A stretch of 64,000 nucleotides of DNA from the NCBI GenBank assembly GCA_027487795.1, contig JAIYCX010000064.1, positions 47,935 through 111,934 of the forward strand. Direction: 5' to 3'. This stretch comes from Pseudomonadota bacterium. Its GTDB lineage: Bacteria; Bdellovibrionota_C; UBA2361; SZUA-149; DAOLCO01. Of this stretch, positions 1 through 11,600 are shown piece after piece; within the stretch, counting starts at the first letter, position 1; every line of letters begins with the position of its first letter. The notes below the pieces were generated by a model. That model was not told where the DNA came from and made no database searches. It was given only the letters and a program-made list of their open reading frames with translations. A program made the translations under genes and the position numbers.

Positions 1-839
1 AATGGCCCAGTTATACATCGACCACATTCCATATATAGATTTAATGATCCATAACCTTGAGAATATATTTTCTCCTCAAAGACTTTTTCTATCTTTTTAC
101 CTAATAGATTAAAATCAATTGGCTCATCCTCAGGGAGATAAGGGATTCCGATACCACCACCCATATTAATAAATTCAAATTTTATATCTAACTCTGCTGA
201 CATCTCCTGAACAAGCTGACACAGCATTATATTAGTATCGACAAAAAAATCAGGATTTAATTCATTAGATGCTACCATAGTATGTAGACCAAATCGTTTC
301 ACACCCTTAGATTTACAAATTTTATAAGCTTCAAATAATTGGGGCTTGGTTAATCCGTATTTTGCATCTTGTGGGACTCCAATGATACTATTTCCAGTAC
401 GACTTTCACCAGGGTTATATCTGAAACTAACTACTTCTGGCATCATACCAAAATGACTTTCAAAATAAGCTATCTCAGACAAATCATCGAAATTAACTAT
501 AGCATTTAGTTCAAGTGCTTTGTGATAATCGGCAGCAGGAGTATCGTTAGAAGTAAACATGATGTCAGAGCCTTCAATTCCTAACTTCTGACATAGTACC
601 AATTCTGCCAAACTACTACAGTCCATTCCTAAGCCATGCTGACTTAACAACTTCATAATTGTTGGATTTGGAGTTGCCTTAACAGCAAAATACTCCTTGA
701 ATCCACTATTCCATTTAAAGGCACTTCTTAACTGTTTCAGATTTTCATTAATACCCTTTTCATCATAAAGCTGAAACGGTGTCGGATATTCTCTAATAAG
801 ATTTTCAATTAAATTTTTATCAAATGGAAGTGTTTTCAT
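1..839 (-). CDS. lysA: Diaminopimelate decarboxylase LysA (partial, C-terminus outside window)
   Basis: PLP-dependent decarboxylase that converts meso-diaminopimelate to L-lysine in the cytoplasm. The first 279 codons are read from an ATG at 839-837; the rest lies beyond base 1. The PLP lysine is K54 in the motif FAVKATPNP, typical of the alanine-racemase-fold group III decarboxylases. Further on are an HTMVAS-type segment and the glycine-rich NMGGGIGIPY loop that binds the cofactor phosphate. The N-terminus (LPF...YPTPFQLYDEKGI) is closer to LysA than to ornithine or arginine decarboxylases, although only a full-length comparison would exclude those. A sigma70-like promoter lies just upstream. 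Together with the meso-DAP-type MurE it points to a DAP peptidoglycan. Confidence 0.88.
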   Translation of the reverse strand, partial: MKTLPFDKNLIENLIREYPTPFQLYDEKGINENLKQLRSAFKWNSGFKEYFAVKATPNPTIMKLLSQHGLGMDCSSLAELVLCQKLGIEGSDIMFTSNDTPAADYHKALELNAIVNFDDLSEIAYFESHFGMMPEVVSFRYNPGESRTGNSIIGVPQDAKYGLTKPQLFEAYKICKSKGVKRFGLHTMVASNELNPDFFVDTNIMLCQLVQEMSAELDIKFEFINMGGGIGIPYLPEDEPIDFNLLGKKIEKVFEEKIYSQGYGSLNLYMECGRCITGP

Positions 840-855
840 TTTAATTATATTACAT

Positions 856-883
856 ATTGTAAACAGCAATAAATAAGTATCAA
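856..883 (-). promoter_or_regulatory. Predicted sigma70 promoter of lysA
   Basis: On the minus strand a TTGATA -35 (883-878) and a TACAAT -10 (861-856) are separated by 16 bp. Transcription would begin around 849, leaving a leader of only about 10 nt before the lysA ATG. Seen by eye only. Confidence 0.4.
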
Positions 884-1202
884 GATAATTTGATCTAGTA
901 AATTTTGTACATAAAAATTGTCTAGCTTTAGTTTATACTAAACTTATCATTTCCTATGCTGGCAGTAAATCATCAAGATTCCCTTAAAAGCTAGTTTTAT
1001 TAACTACATAGTTCCGCATAAGACCAAGGTAGTATGCAAAAAAGTAAATTGCTGACTAATACTTCAAGAAATCTTCATTCAAAGCTTTAAAGAACAAAAC
1101 AGACAAGATTTCCAAACATAAGATTTCTCACACACTCCAACTCTTCCAACAATTATCAAACCTAAATAAAGTCATTTAAATCAGTGTGTTATCTAAAAAG
1201 TT

Positions 1203-1232
1203 GTTTACAAATATTTATAAATATTTATAAAC
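1203..1232 (+). promoter_or_regulatory. 30-bp palindrome overlapping a possible murE promoter
   Basis: Positions 1203-1232 form an inverted repeat with 14 of 15 pairs matched. The central 18 bp (1209-1226) are a perfect, all A/T palindrome. A TTTACA (1204-1209) and a TATAAA (1226-1231) lie 16 bp apart and could be -35 and -10 boxes, so a dimeric repressor bound here would cover the promoter. The predicted start is about 70 nt before murE. AT-rich palindromes can arise by chance in such DNA, so the regulatory role is inferred. Confidence 0.4.
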
Positions 1233-1310
1233 TGCATGACTTACTAGATGGTTATTATATGGCTATATGAGAGCTGAAAATACAGTTTACGAAATCAAAT
1301 ATTATACAAA

Positions 1311-2828
1311 ATGAAAGTACAAAAACTCAAAGAACTCCTTAACTCTTCAAATGGAGAAATTAAAAATACTAAAGAAACTGATTACGATACTGAAATCTCA
1401 GGCATTTCGTTTACTAGTACTAAAATTAATCCTCAACAAATCTTTGTAGCGATAAAAGGTGGCACCATAGATGGGCACAAATTTGTTGAGGATGCTTTTG
1501 CACAAGGAGCCATATTTGCTGTTGTTGAAGATGAAAAATATTTAAATAATCATCCCGGTATAGTAGTAAACGACTCTCGAATAGCGCTTGCTGAACTTGC
1601 TAACTCATTTTATGAAGAACCTTCCTCTCAAATCAAGACCGTTGGGGTAACTGGGACAAACGGAAAAACGACTACAAACTGGATCGTTTATCACCTTTTA
1701 AATCTACTAGGTTCACCTAGCATAAGACTTGGTACATTAGGTCGAGAAGCAAAAATAAAAGATGGCAGCGTTGCATTAGTTGATTTAGATACTTTAACAA
1801 CCGCAGATCCTTTGTTTACAAATCAAAGCATGAGAGAAGCTATAAATCTTGGAATCGAAAGCTGCGTAATGGAAGTTTCCTCACATGCACTTAAGCAAAA
1901 AAGGACAGTTGCCATTGATTTTGACGTTGCAATATTTACCAATTTAACTCAAGATCACTTAGACTACCATCCTACTTTTGAAGACTATTACAATTCTAAA
2001 AAAATGCTCTTTGAAGGTCTCGCCCTTAGTAAAAAAGCTAAAAAAACTGCCGTAATAAATTTAAATTGCATATACGGATCGAGGCTCTTAGAAGAAATTA
2101 AAAAGCTACCCGTAAACATTACAACATTTGGCGACAAACAAAATGCAAGTATTGTAATAGAATCTATCGAACAATCAATTTCTGGTAGTACTTATAATTT
2201 AAAAATAGATAACAAAAATATTACTATCAAAACAACATTAATAGGACATCACAATGCTGAAAATTGTTGTGCCGCTATCGCAGCTTGTCTTGCACTTGGA
2301 TATAAGCTTGACGATATAATAAATGAGCTTCCTAAAGTACCGCAAGTACCCGGTCGCCTTGAATCTTGCGGAAATAAAAATCTCGGGATCTACGTTGACT
2401 ACGCGCACACTCCAGACGCACTTAAAAACGTGCTAAATGCAGTAAGGCCAATCGTAGAAAATGAACTCTGGGTAATTTTTGGTTGTGGTGGTGATCGCGA
2501 CAGTAGTAAACGTCCAAGGATGGCAGAAATAGCGGTTCAATTAGCAGATAAAGCTGTATTAACTTCCGACAATCCTAGAACCGAAGATCCTGAATCTATA
2601 ATAAATGACGCACTTAAAGAAGGGCATAAGCCAGAAATAGTAGAAATCGATAGAAGAATTGCTATAAAGAAAACAATTTTATCCATGAAGAAAGGAGATG
2701 TTTTAGTTGTAGCAGGCAAGGGACACGAAGATTATCAAATTATTGGCACTACAAAATATCCTTTTTCTGATTTTGATGAAGTGCAAAGCAGTCTTTTACT
2801 TTCTCCCTATAATACATCCCATGGATAA
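1311..2828 (+). CDS. murE: UDP-N-acetylmuramoyl-tripeptide synthetase MurE (meso-DAP type)
   Basis: Cytoplasmic Mur ligase that adds the third residue to UDP-MurNAc-L-Ala-D-Glu in peptidoglycan synthesis. At 505 aa it has the usual length. The ATP-binding loop TGTNGKT is at residues 114-120. YYNSKKMLF near residue 225 contains the lysine that is carbamylated in the family. DNPRTEDP starts at D420; the DNPR form is the family signature for meso-diaminopimelate as substrate (lysine-adding enzymes differ here). Because lysA is next door, DAP is the likely substrate. The 3' end overlaps the convergent acyl-CoA dehydrogenase gene by 22 bp, so there is no room for a terminator between them. Confidence 0.95.
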   Translation: MKVQKLKELLNSSNGEIKNTKETDYDTEISGISFTSTKINPQQIFVAIKGGTIDGHKFVEDAFAQGAIFAVVEDEKYLNNHPGIVVNDSRIALAELANSFYEEPSSQIKTVGVTGTNGKTTTNWIVYHLLNLLGSPSIRLGTLGREAKIKDGSVALVDLDTLTTADPLFTNQSMREAINLGIESCVMEVSSHALKQKRTVAIDFDVAIFTNLTQDHLDYHPTFEDYYNSKKMLFEGLALSKKAKKTAVINLNCIYGSRLLEEIKKLPVNITTFGDKQNASIVIESIEQSISGSTYNLKIDNKNITIKTTLIGHHNAENCCAAIAACLALGYKLDDIINELPKVPQVPGRLESCGNKNLGIYVDYAHTPDALKNVLNAVRPIVENELWVIFGCGGDRDSSKRPRMAEIAVQLADKAVLTSDNPRTEDPESIINDALKEGHKPEIVEIDRRIAIKKTILSMKKGDVLVVAGKGHEDYQIIGTTKYPFSDFDEVQSSLLLSPYNTSHG

Positions 2829-4564
2829 TTACCCTTACTATCTATATACGAAGACAAACTATTAATAGAAGTATCTTCGTTACTAAGTTTAATTCTCCTA
2901 GCTAGATTATTTATCACTCTCTTAGAATTGTTAGATATTAACTTAACAATATCAAGAACTGCATTTCTCTCTTCGTCTGGTTTGTTCTTTAAAATAAAGT
3001 CTGCTCTAGATAAAACACACAACCCAACAAATATCTCAATAGCAATTTCAGCAACTCTCTTAACCTGTAACTGCTGATTTACTATTTCTTTTTTATGTTT
3101 CTTAATTAAAAACTCAGAACAGCTCTGAAGTGTAACTACTGATTTTTCATAAATAGCCGCATACTCTCTTAATTCGTGAGTAAGTCCTTCTATTTCAGGA
3201 GTTCCTATCATAGTTCTTTGTGCTATCTGTGACCCTAAATAGTTACTTAATATACCAAAACCTTTTATAGGATCATTAAAGATTCCTGTTCCTGCTTTTG
3301 TCACCCCAGTTAAATACTCCCCTACTGCCTTAAGTCCGCCAAGACCAACATAAAGTCTTAATACCTCGTTAGTTCCTTCAAAAATCAAATTTATTCGGGA
3401 ATCTCTAAGATATCTCTCGTAAGGATAGTCCTTCATAAATCCATTGCCGCCTGCTATTTGCAAAGCTTCATTTACCGTAGACCAAAGAGATTCACTTGCA
3501 TAAATTTTCGATATCGCAGCCTCTACTGAATAATCCTTATGACCAGAATCAATCATATTACCAACATGCCTAACAACACTCTCAGTAGCAAAACACTTTG
3601 CTGTCATTACAGCTATTTTTTCTTTAATAAGCTCAAAATTACTTATTGATTGATTAAACTGTTTTCTATTTTGCGACTGCGAAACTGCTAGAGAAATCAT
3701 GCGCTTCATACCACCAACACAACCACCACCTAGTCCAGTTCTTCCATTGTTTAGAATCTCCATTGCGATTCTAAATCCCTTCCCTTCTTCACCAAGAAGA
3801 TTATCTTTTGGTATCACAACATTATCAAAGTCTACCGTAGTCGTAGCAGATGATCTTATACCTAGTTTATTTTCTTTCGGCCCAGTAGAAACGCCAACTG
3901 CATTTCTATCTACTATGAAAGCTGAAATTTTTCCACCCTCAGACTCAGTTCTTGCAAATACAGTAAAAACACTGGCAAAAGCACCATTGGTAATCCAAAT
4001 CTTACTACCATTTAGCAACCAGGAACCATCTTCTTGTTTCTTTGCATGAGTTTTAATTGATGCAGCGTCACTTCCCGCTCCAGGTTCAGTTAAACAAAAG
4101 GCCGCAATTTTTTGTCCACTGGCTAGATCTGGTAGATATCTCTTTTTTTGCTCATCAGATCCAAATAATAAAATCCCTTTCATACCGATAGAGCTATGAG
4201 CTCCGATTGTTAGAGAAGTAGAGGCATCAAAAGATGAGGACTCGCTCAATACTCTCGAATAAGCAGAATTAGAAAGGCCAATACCGCCAAATTCTTCCGG
4301 TATGATTAAACCAAATAGTCCTAGTTCTTTTAGAGCAGAAATATACTCTTCAGGCTGTGCCCCTTTTTCATCAAATTCTGGGAAGTTCTTATCTTCAGAA
4401 GTTAGAAATTTATTAACACTTTCAAGTACAAGACTTAGTGTTTCTTTTTCTGACTCTTCAAACTCAGGGAAATCTCTAAGCTGATCATACTCAAGCTTAC
4501 CTAAGAATGATGAAAGAACGATGCTTGCCTTATTAGATAATGAGGACTTAGACAAAGAGGACAT
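2807..4564 (-). CDS. Acyl-CoA dehydrogenase, long form (VLCAD/ACAD9-like)
   Basis: FAD enzyme that introduces the alpha,beta double bond into acyl-CoA, the first step of beta-oxidation. At 585 aa it is about 200 residues longer than ordinary acyl-CoA dehydrogenases. The core shows AAFCLTEPGAGSDAAS (flavin contact), WITNG, and LIFEGTNEVLRL near residue 395. That last motif includes the position that is the catalytic glutamate in VLCAD-type enzymes. The extra C-terminal part (about 430-585) is mostly helical, as in the membrane-associated very-long-chain enzymes. The start ATG at 4564 has an AAGGG ribosome site. It stands alone and convergent to murE. A second, standard-length acyl-CoA dehydrogenase lies at 48.5-49.7 kb. 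Chain-length specificity is inferred. Confidence 0.88.
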   Translation of the reverse strand: MSSLSKSSLSNKASIVLSSFLGKLEYDQLRDFPEFEESEKETLSLVLESVNKFLTSEDKNFPEFDEKGAQPEEYISALKELGLFGLIIPEEFGGIGLSNSAYSRVLSESSSFDASTSLTIGAHSSIGMKGILLFGSDEQKKRYLPDLASGQKIAAFCLTEPGAGSDAASIKTHAKKQEDGSWLLNGSKIWITNGAFASVFTVFARTESEGGKISAFIVDRNAVGVSTGPKENKLGIRSSATTTVDFDNVVIPKDNLLGEEGKGFRIAMEILNNGRTGLGGGCVGGMKRMISLAVSQSQNRKQFNQSISNFELIKEKIAVMTAKCFATESVVRHVGNMIDSGHKDYSVEAAISKIYASESLWSTVNEALQIAGGNGFMKDYPYERYLRDSRINLIFEGTNEVLRLYVGLGGLKAVGEYLTGVTKAGTGIFNDPIKGFGILSNYLGSQIAQRTMIGTPEIEGLTHELREYAAIYEKSVVTLQSCSEFLIKKHKKEIVNQQLQVKRVAEIAIEIFVGLCVLSRADFILKNKPDEERNAVLDIVKLISNNSKRVINNLARRIKLSNEDTSINSLSSYIDSKGNYPWDVL

Positions 4565-4726
4565 AGAAACCCTTACCCTTTTCTGTTTTTAGACTTAATT
4601 TAAGGATTTTCCTTAATATTAACAAAATAGTTACCACTTTTCAGATGCTTAGAGTCATATTTTTTCTTCAACTTTAGAAACAATCTAGCTTTTATTGGCA
4701 TCATATTAGTAGCTAAAAGGATCAAT

Positions 4727-5647
4727 ATGGAAATAGAACTAATTAATTCCGACGAGTCAGTAGAAACTCTAACTTTAAATTTAGATAAAACTGAACTATT
4801 CGGTAAAGAAGCTACTAATAATGTAGATACAGAATCTAGAAACTCAGCTTGGGCGAGTCTCAGAAAATCAATATCAGCAAGTGCGTCTGTTTGGATGGAT
4901 CCCAAACAACTTGATACAATGATTGATACAGATGTAGTAGATGTAGAAACTACAAAAGCAGAAGAAGCTAAAAAAAATAACGAAGTTATATTATCAACGC
5001 TTGAAAACATAAATTCAAACATTAAAGACCTAAAGAAAGAACAAGAAGCATACCTGTTATTTCAAGGCGCTTTAAAATCATTAACTCTTAAAATTAATGA
5101 CTCCATAAAAGAAGTAAATTCTATTAAATCCTCAATAGATACAAATAAAAATTCACTAGAGCTAAATACTGGCCTTATTAGCAAACTTTTACTCCATGCG
5201 GACTCAAGTTTAAAAGAAGAGAAGCAAAAAGAAGTTAAACAAGAAACATTATTACTTCAAATTAAAGAAATAGATGCTCAGGTAAAAAAACTAGGACTTA
5301 CCCAGCTTGATGCACTTGCTAAAATAGACAACAAAGTCGGTTCCATTAATACAGATACTATTTCTGAAAAATTATTAGATCTAGAAAACACCTTCTCAGA
5401 CACTCAAAATACCCTATCTAGCTTACTGCAAGTTAGTAGCAATTCAGTAGATATGCTAGGCAAAAATTACGGAATAATCGAAGAGCTAATAGATATCTGT
5501 TCGCAGACAAATACTATTCTTAAAGAAAATCACATAGAGCAGAAACAAATAGATGAGGATTTAGTTAAAAACAACAGAAAGTACCTAGTCATACAGACTG
5601 TAATACTTCTTCTATCAATGGCACTATTGAAATTCTTACCTCTATAA
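4727..5647 (+). CDS. Tail-anchored coiled-coil protein of unknown function
   Basis: I do not recognise a family. The 306-aa product has an acidic N-terminal part without a signal peptide. A long region from about 80 to 285 is rich in K, E, L, N and S with heptad-like spacing, suggesting extended coiled coil. The C-terminus is a single hydrophobic segment of about 18 residues (VIQTVILLLSMALLKFLPL). That arrangement predicts a tail-anchored inner-membrane protein with a large cytoplasmic rod. The ATG is preceded by AAAGGATC at good spacing. The gene is isolated and convergent with the glucan synthase, with a hairpin between them. An open frame on the other strand (4600-5022) overlaps it, but it lacks family features and is taken as a shadow. 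Confidence 0.65.
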   Translation: MEIELINSDESVETLTLNLDKTELFGKEATNNVDTESRNSAWASLRKSISASASVWMDPKQLDTMIDTDVVDVETTKAEEAKKNNEVILSTLENINSNIKDLKKEQEAYLLFQGALKSLTLKINDSIKEVNSIKSSIDTNKNSLELNTGLISKLLLHADSSLKEEKQKEVKQETLLLQIKEIDAQVKKLGLTQLDALAKIDNKVGSINTDTISEKLLDLENTFSDTQNTLSSLLQVSSNSVDMLGKNYGIIEELIDICSQTNTILKENHIEQKQIDEDLVKNNRKYLVIQTVILLLSMALLKFLPL

Positions 5648-5659
5648 CCTAGCACAATA

Positions 5660-5686
5660 AGATGGCCAAAACTTATTAGGCCATCT
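5660..5686. terminator. Hairpin between convergent genes (probable bidirectional terminator)
   Basis: A perfect 8-bp stem, AGATGGCC at 5660-5667 and GGCCATCT at 5679-5686, with an 11-nt loop. It sits in the 46-bp gap between the coiled-coil gene and the glucan synthase gene. The flanks are A/T-rich but there is no long U-tract on either strand, so termination is inferred mainly from position. Confidence 0.5.
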
Positions 5687-5693
5687 AAATTAC

Positions 5694-8600
5694 TTAAAAA
5701 GTTACTTCGATATCAGCAGACTCTCTCAGCACTTCCCAGGAAATAACATCACCCGATACTGTTTTACCAGAAGCCTTAATTCCTGACTTACCAGTTCTAG
5801 TCATTTTTAAACTAAATTTTATACCATCAATAGTACCTGCTACTTGATATTGATTCCAATCACTAGGCACTGCCGGAGAAATTTTAAGACCCACTGCTGT
5901 TCTATGAATTCCTAAGATATTCCCCATAGCTATTTGATAGAACCATCCACTAGACCCCGTATACCAGCTCCAACCTCCTCTTCCTGCATGATCTCCGTAA
6001 CTATACACATCTCCACATGTAACATAAGGTTCAGTCTTATATCTCAAAGTTCTCTCGAAAGATTTTGAGCTCATTACTGGATTCATAGTCTGAAAAACTC
6101 TAAAAGCTTCATCATTCAAACCAGCAAGTGATAAGGCTTGAACTAACCAACTTGATCCATGAGTATACTGCCCACCGTTCTCACGTATTCCTAATGGATA
6201 GCTCTGAATATATCCCGGACTAGGATCACTCTTAGAAAATGGAGGCCATAAAAGTCTAACTAGTGAATGCTCATCATCAACTAATTTCTTAACAGCTGAA
6301 GTTAATGCTATAGACTGCCTTTCTTTATTTCCTCTACCATTAATTACGCTCCAAGATTGCGCTAGAGAATCTATTTTACATTCATCTCTATCTTTAGATC
6401 CAAGAGGAGTACCATTATCAAAGTACGCTCTCATATACCACTCACCATCCCAAGCATTCTGATCGGCAGAATTAATAAGCTCTGAAGAATAATTCCTATA
6501 ATTATTTGCTAATTCAGAATCTCCTCTACGATCAGCAATAGTTGAGAAATCATGCATAATTAAAGAGATAAACCATGCTAGCCATACCGACTCTCCAGTT
6601 CCCTTATCCCCTACTAGATTCATTCCATCATTCCAGTCCCCTGCTCCCATTAATGGAAGACCATGAGGACCAGTCGAATATGCTCTATTTAATGCTTTTA
6701 GACAGTGATCATATAGAGAAGATTTTAATTCAGAAATCTCTGGAGTAAAGTAAAGATCATGCTGCTCAGGAGAAAGCAAAGGACCTTTTAAGAATCCTAC
6801 TTCCTCATCTAATATTGCAAAATCCCCCGTAGCTTGAATATATTTATATACAGCAAAAGGTAGCCATAGATAATTATCAGAAATACGACTTCTAATACCT
6901 CTCCCAGATGGTGGATGCCACCAATGCTGCACATCACCCTCCTCAAATTGTCTAGCTGCATGTTTTAATATCTGATTTCTTGTAATCTTAGGATCAGATA
7001 ATAAAAATGCTAAGGAATCTTGAAGTTGATCTCTAAAACCGAAAGCTCCACTGCTCTGATAGAAGCCAGTCCTTGCATTCATTCGACAAGATAAAGTTTG
7101 ATATAATAGCCAACCATTTACTAATGTATCAAATTCCTTATTTGGACTAGTAACTCTGATACTATCAACTTTAGAAGTCCAACTAATTTGAGAATTTAAT
7201 TCCGAATTCTTAGCATTAAAATCAGAAGATAATTTAGCTAAAGTACTGTTAGCTTCTTCTATAGAGTCATGAACACAGACAAAGAATGGTATCGTCTTCT
7301 CTTCCCCAGGTTGAAGACTTACCTCATATTTCAGTACCCCAGCAGAATCAAAACCCAGACCTAATTTTCTAGATAAGGATATCCCCATAGGAATACTAGA
7401 ACTTTTCTTACTATTCTTAGCTGCGTTTATTTTAGCAGAAAGCAGTGCCTTAGGATCAGCAAGTGTACTATTCTCACCTAAGAAATCTGAACGATCAGTT
7501 GTGAAATCTTGCAAATCTAAACTAGATCCGATTGAGACTATACAATTAGCAAACTCCGCCCCCCAAGTATTCCGAGCATGAATAAATCCTAATTTCTTAT
7601 CTACTTGTGTTGAGATATGACGGAATGCATCTGTACGATATACTCCCAAAACCCATTCTAAATAGAAAATTAACTCTAAAGTTCTAGTCTTAGTACCGGT
7701 ATTAACTAGATTGAGTTTATAAACTTTAGTTGGAGAATCATTATCTAAAAATAATTTTAAATTACTTTTTATCTCTCTTTCAGTCTTTGAGAAACTTGAA
7801 TAACCAAATCCATGAACGACCTCTACTGGTGAGTCACTAGGCTTCGGTAGCGGAGTAGGACACCAGTACTCAGAAGAATCTATATCTCTTATATATATAG
7901 CTTCAGAGATTTGGTCACTAACTGGGTCATTTGACCACTGAGATACTCTATACTCACGACTATTCTTATACCAAGTATAACCAGCTCCAGAATCAGTAAC
8001 TAAGAAACCTAAATCCTCGCTTGAGATAACATTGGACCAAGGTGCTGGAGGTAAAGAATTTGATTTAACTGACATGCTAAATTCACCAGAATCAGAGAAC
8101 TTGCCAGTTGATATTTGAACCTGATGTTCAAACATACCTTTATTCATATCCTCAAAATCATCTTTAGTATCCTTTCCTACTTTTTCAGAAGGAACGAACT
8201 GAAGTTGCTTACCTAAAGAGCCTTTAGCACCATATAAAACAACTCTTGAAGAAGACTTCAAAAGTATTAGTTCTTGATCAGAAATATTATTCTTTGATCT
8301 GATGAATATACCTGCTCTCTGATTTAATAAAGAAGCAGACAAACTAGCGCGGACCGAGGCTTCTAACTCATCATTCAAAGCCTGAATATAGCCTTCTGTC
8401 TTAGAATTAAGAACAACTAAATCAAATTTAATTCCACGCATTCTTAAATATTCATGCGCCAGAACCATTTCTTGAAATAATCCTACCTGATCTGTTTCAT
8501 CCAAAATCAACAATGCTATTGGTTCATCACCTGATATCCCAAATCTCCATAATGCTGATTGAGACAGCGTATTCAGCTGAGTTGCATCGTTGTATCTTAA

Positions 8601-11600
8601 ATGTTTTACATTATAAACTAGTGCGTTCGCTAAATGCTGAAAATCTAAAGGATTCACTTTTGCAAACTGTTGATTTTTTAATTCAACATTAGCGGTACTC
8701 CATGAAAGCTCATAAGCTCTTTTAATAGTATGGAATTCTCTATATTTAGAAATTAGATAAAGTAATTCAGTTTCATTTTCCGCAACTCCTGTTATATAAT
8801 ATATTGCAGTAGACTGATTAGTATCAAGCTCTACATAATGTCTAATACTGGCAGCAGGATCTAAAACAAAACCCTTTTCTCCTGAGAGCTTTAAACCAGA
8901 GGCAATAACATCTGGTCTACTTGCATCTCTACCACGTCCGAGGAACTCAGCTCTATTTGCGGTAAACTCAGTAGGTGCCCAAACAACGTCAGTTGCAAGG
9001 AAATGAAATACTAAAGGTGTTTGTTCGTTTGCACTTCGCTTTCTTCTTTTGAATGTTAAAGCTTCCTGCTCTGATAACCAATCAGCTTCAATGAATAATT
9101 TCGAAAAAGCAGGGTGGGCTAAATCAGCACCAAACGAAGCCTGCGAAACTTCAAAAAAGCTAGTTAAAGATAATTTTCTAGTACTCTTTGAATGATTAGT
9201 TAAAGAGACCTTTCTTATCTCTACATTATCCTCAGGAGATACTATAACTTCCATAACAGAGTTTATGTCATAATTCCTTCTTTGGAATTCAGCTTTATCA
9301 GAGGAAAAGATAGCTTCATATTTATCAGGCTTAACTAAGGTTGGCTGATAAGTAGTTGACCAGAATTTTTTAGATTCCTCATCTCTTATATAACAATACT
9401 GACCGAAATTATTTCTTAAATTATCCGCTCTAAAACGATTTATTGAAAAATCACTTTTAAACGAACTAAATCCAGAGCCTGACTGATCTATAAAGACAGA
9501 ATATTCACTGTTAGAAATAATTCTTGTTCTAGGAATCTCTGAATGAGGAGTTTGGAAATGCTCCCTTCCATCTACTCTAACTTCTCCACTATGAGCTTCC
9601 ATAAGAAGTAGCTCTGCTTGGTGTGGAAGAATTAAAGGTATTCTTATTGGGAACCTTTCTTGTAGAAGTAACGTACAAGATTTAACTCTCTGATCGGAGT
9701 GAAATCTTTTCTGCAAGATGCCATCATTAAGTATGTTATTAATAGAACATAATGACATTCCCTGATGGTGCGCAAAAAAACTTTTTACTATATGAAAACT
9801 TTCTCCTTCCGAAAGTCGTTCTTTTGTATAGTCGATAGCTTCATAAAACCCGTAATCACCTCTTGCTCCAGTCTTCTCCAATCTCTTAAGATTAATAATA
9901 GATTCTTTAGGACGAATCATTAAAGCTAATAATGTAGAATAAGGTGAAATAACTAAATCCTCAACTAAACCACGCTTTAGTCCTAAACCAGGAACTCCGA
10001 AAGCTCTATATTGGTAAGTATTTTCATAATCTACTGTACCATAAGCAGACTCAGATATTCCCCAAGGAACACCTCTTCTTAAAGCATAAGATTTTTGCGC
10101 TTCAATTATTGATCTTAAAGTTTTCCCCAAAAGAGTTGTTGAGAAATCTTTCATTACGACTACAGGCATCAGATATTCAAACATAGTGCCACTCCAGGAA
10201 ATTAAAGCTTTCCCCCCTGGAGTATTCGTTAAAGTTCTGCCGAGGAAAAACCAATGCGACTGCGGAATATCACCCTTTGCAATACTTATAAAGCTAGCAA
10301 GTCTTGCTTCAGACGCAAGTAAATCATATGAACCAGTGTCTAATCTAGCTGTTTCTACGTTGTAACCAATAGAAAGTAATTTCTTACCTTCATCAAACAA
10401 GAACTTAAAACTAGTTGTTTTAATAATCTCTTCAATACGGATAAGAAGACTTTCACTTTCCTTAATAAGTCTCTGACAAGATAAACTTGCTTCTTCAAGT
10501 GATTTAATTAAATCAACAAGCTTCTCCTTATCCTGCTGATATATATCAAGACTTAAAAGCCTATCTTTAGATGAAAGGATTCTACCGATTACCCTCAACG
10601 CTAAAAGAGGAGTGATAGATCTATTATCTATAATTGATTTAATCTTTTCTATTTTCTTAGGAAGTAAGCCATTTCTTCCAAGTTGTTCTAATATAGATAA
10701 TTTTGGCACCCAAGAAACTAAGCTAGATGCCGTTAGTAAATCAGAAATTAAATCTTTATTTTTCTCATTAGGACTATCATGGGACAAGAATTCTAAACTA
10801 GGTAAAATCCCATCAACTAATTGAGATTGTGCACTTAAAAATGAAGAATTCAACTTAAGATTAGGAAACTGACCTAAAACAAAATTCTTACTTTTTGAAG
10901 AATATATTGCTGAATAAGGAATCGCTTTTAATGCTTCCTTAATACTAACAAGATGTCCGATGTAGTTTCCATTATCAACAGAAGAAATATATCTAGGGTA
11001 TAAAGGTCTAAGATCTTTTATTGCATACCAATTAAGTAAATGCCCATTATACTTTTCTAGTTTATCAACAGTACCTAAAATCTTAGTTAACTTATCTACT
11101 ATTAACGGTGCTGGAATAAAGCCTAAATCATATGCAGAGATCACTGCTAGCATTGATAAACTAATATTTGTAGGAGAAGTCCTTTCTGCTACTACTGGCT
11201 GCGGAACCTGCTGTAAATTATCTGGTATTAACCAATTATATTCTTCTTTTAAATTATTTCTAAAGTACAACCAAGTATCATAAGCAATACTCTCTAAATA
11301 AATCTCATCTTTATGACTAATAGTTTCATCTTCTTTTTTAAGCGGTTGGCTAATTTGCCATGCAAAAACAGGAGATAGAAACCAAAATAATCCAAGACTT
11401 AAGGTAAATAATGTATTTGATCCTACGAATAAGGATAATAAAGTAATTACAGAAGCAAGGGCTACCGCCGGTAACATTGCTGTCCAGAAACTAGCTTTTG
11501 ATCCTTTTAATTTACTTTCAGTAGCTAAAGCAGTTTCCCACTCTAGCAAATTCACCTTGCTTACATAAACTCTATAAATAGTTCTGATAGTAGCATCAAC

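Larger units (their letters stand above)
841..1310. other. Non-coding spacer between lysA and murE
   Basis: This 470-bp divergent spacer holds no convincing gene. The longest ATG reading is under 20 codons (from about 1036) and lacks a ribosome site. It contains the lysA promoter at its left end and a small 6-bp inverted repeat with a 3-nt centre at 930-944. Near the right end is a 30-bp palindrome with an overlapping promoter, 79 bp before murE. I see no tRNA or terminator in it. Confidence 0.6.

Noticed and set aside
4600..5022. 140-codon minus-strand frame overlapping the coiled-coil gene
   Set aside because: Serine- and leucine-rich antisense shadow of an intact gene that has a good ribosome site; no family.
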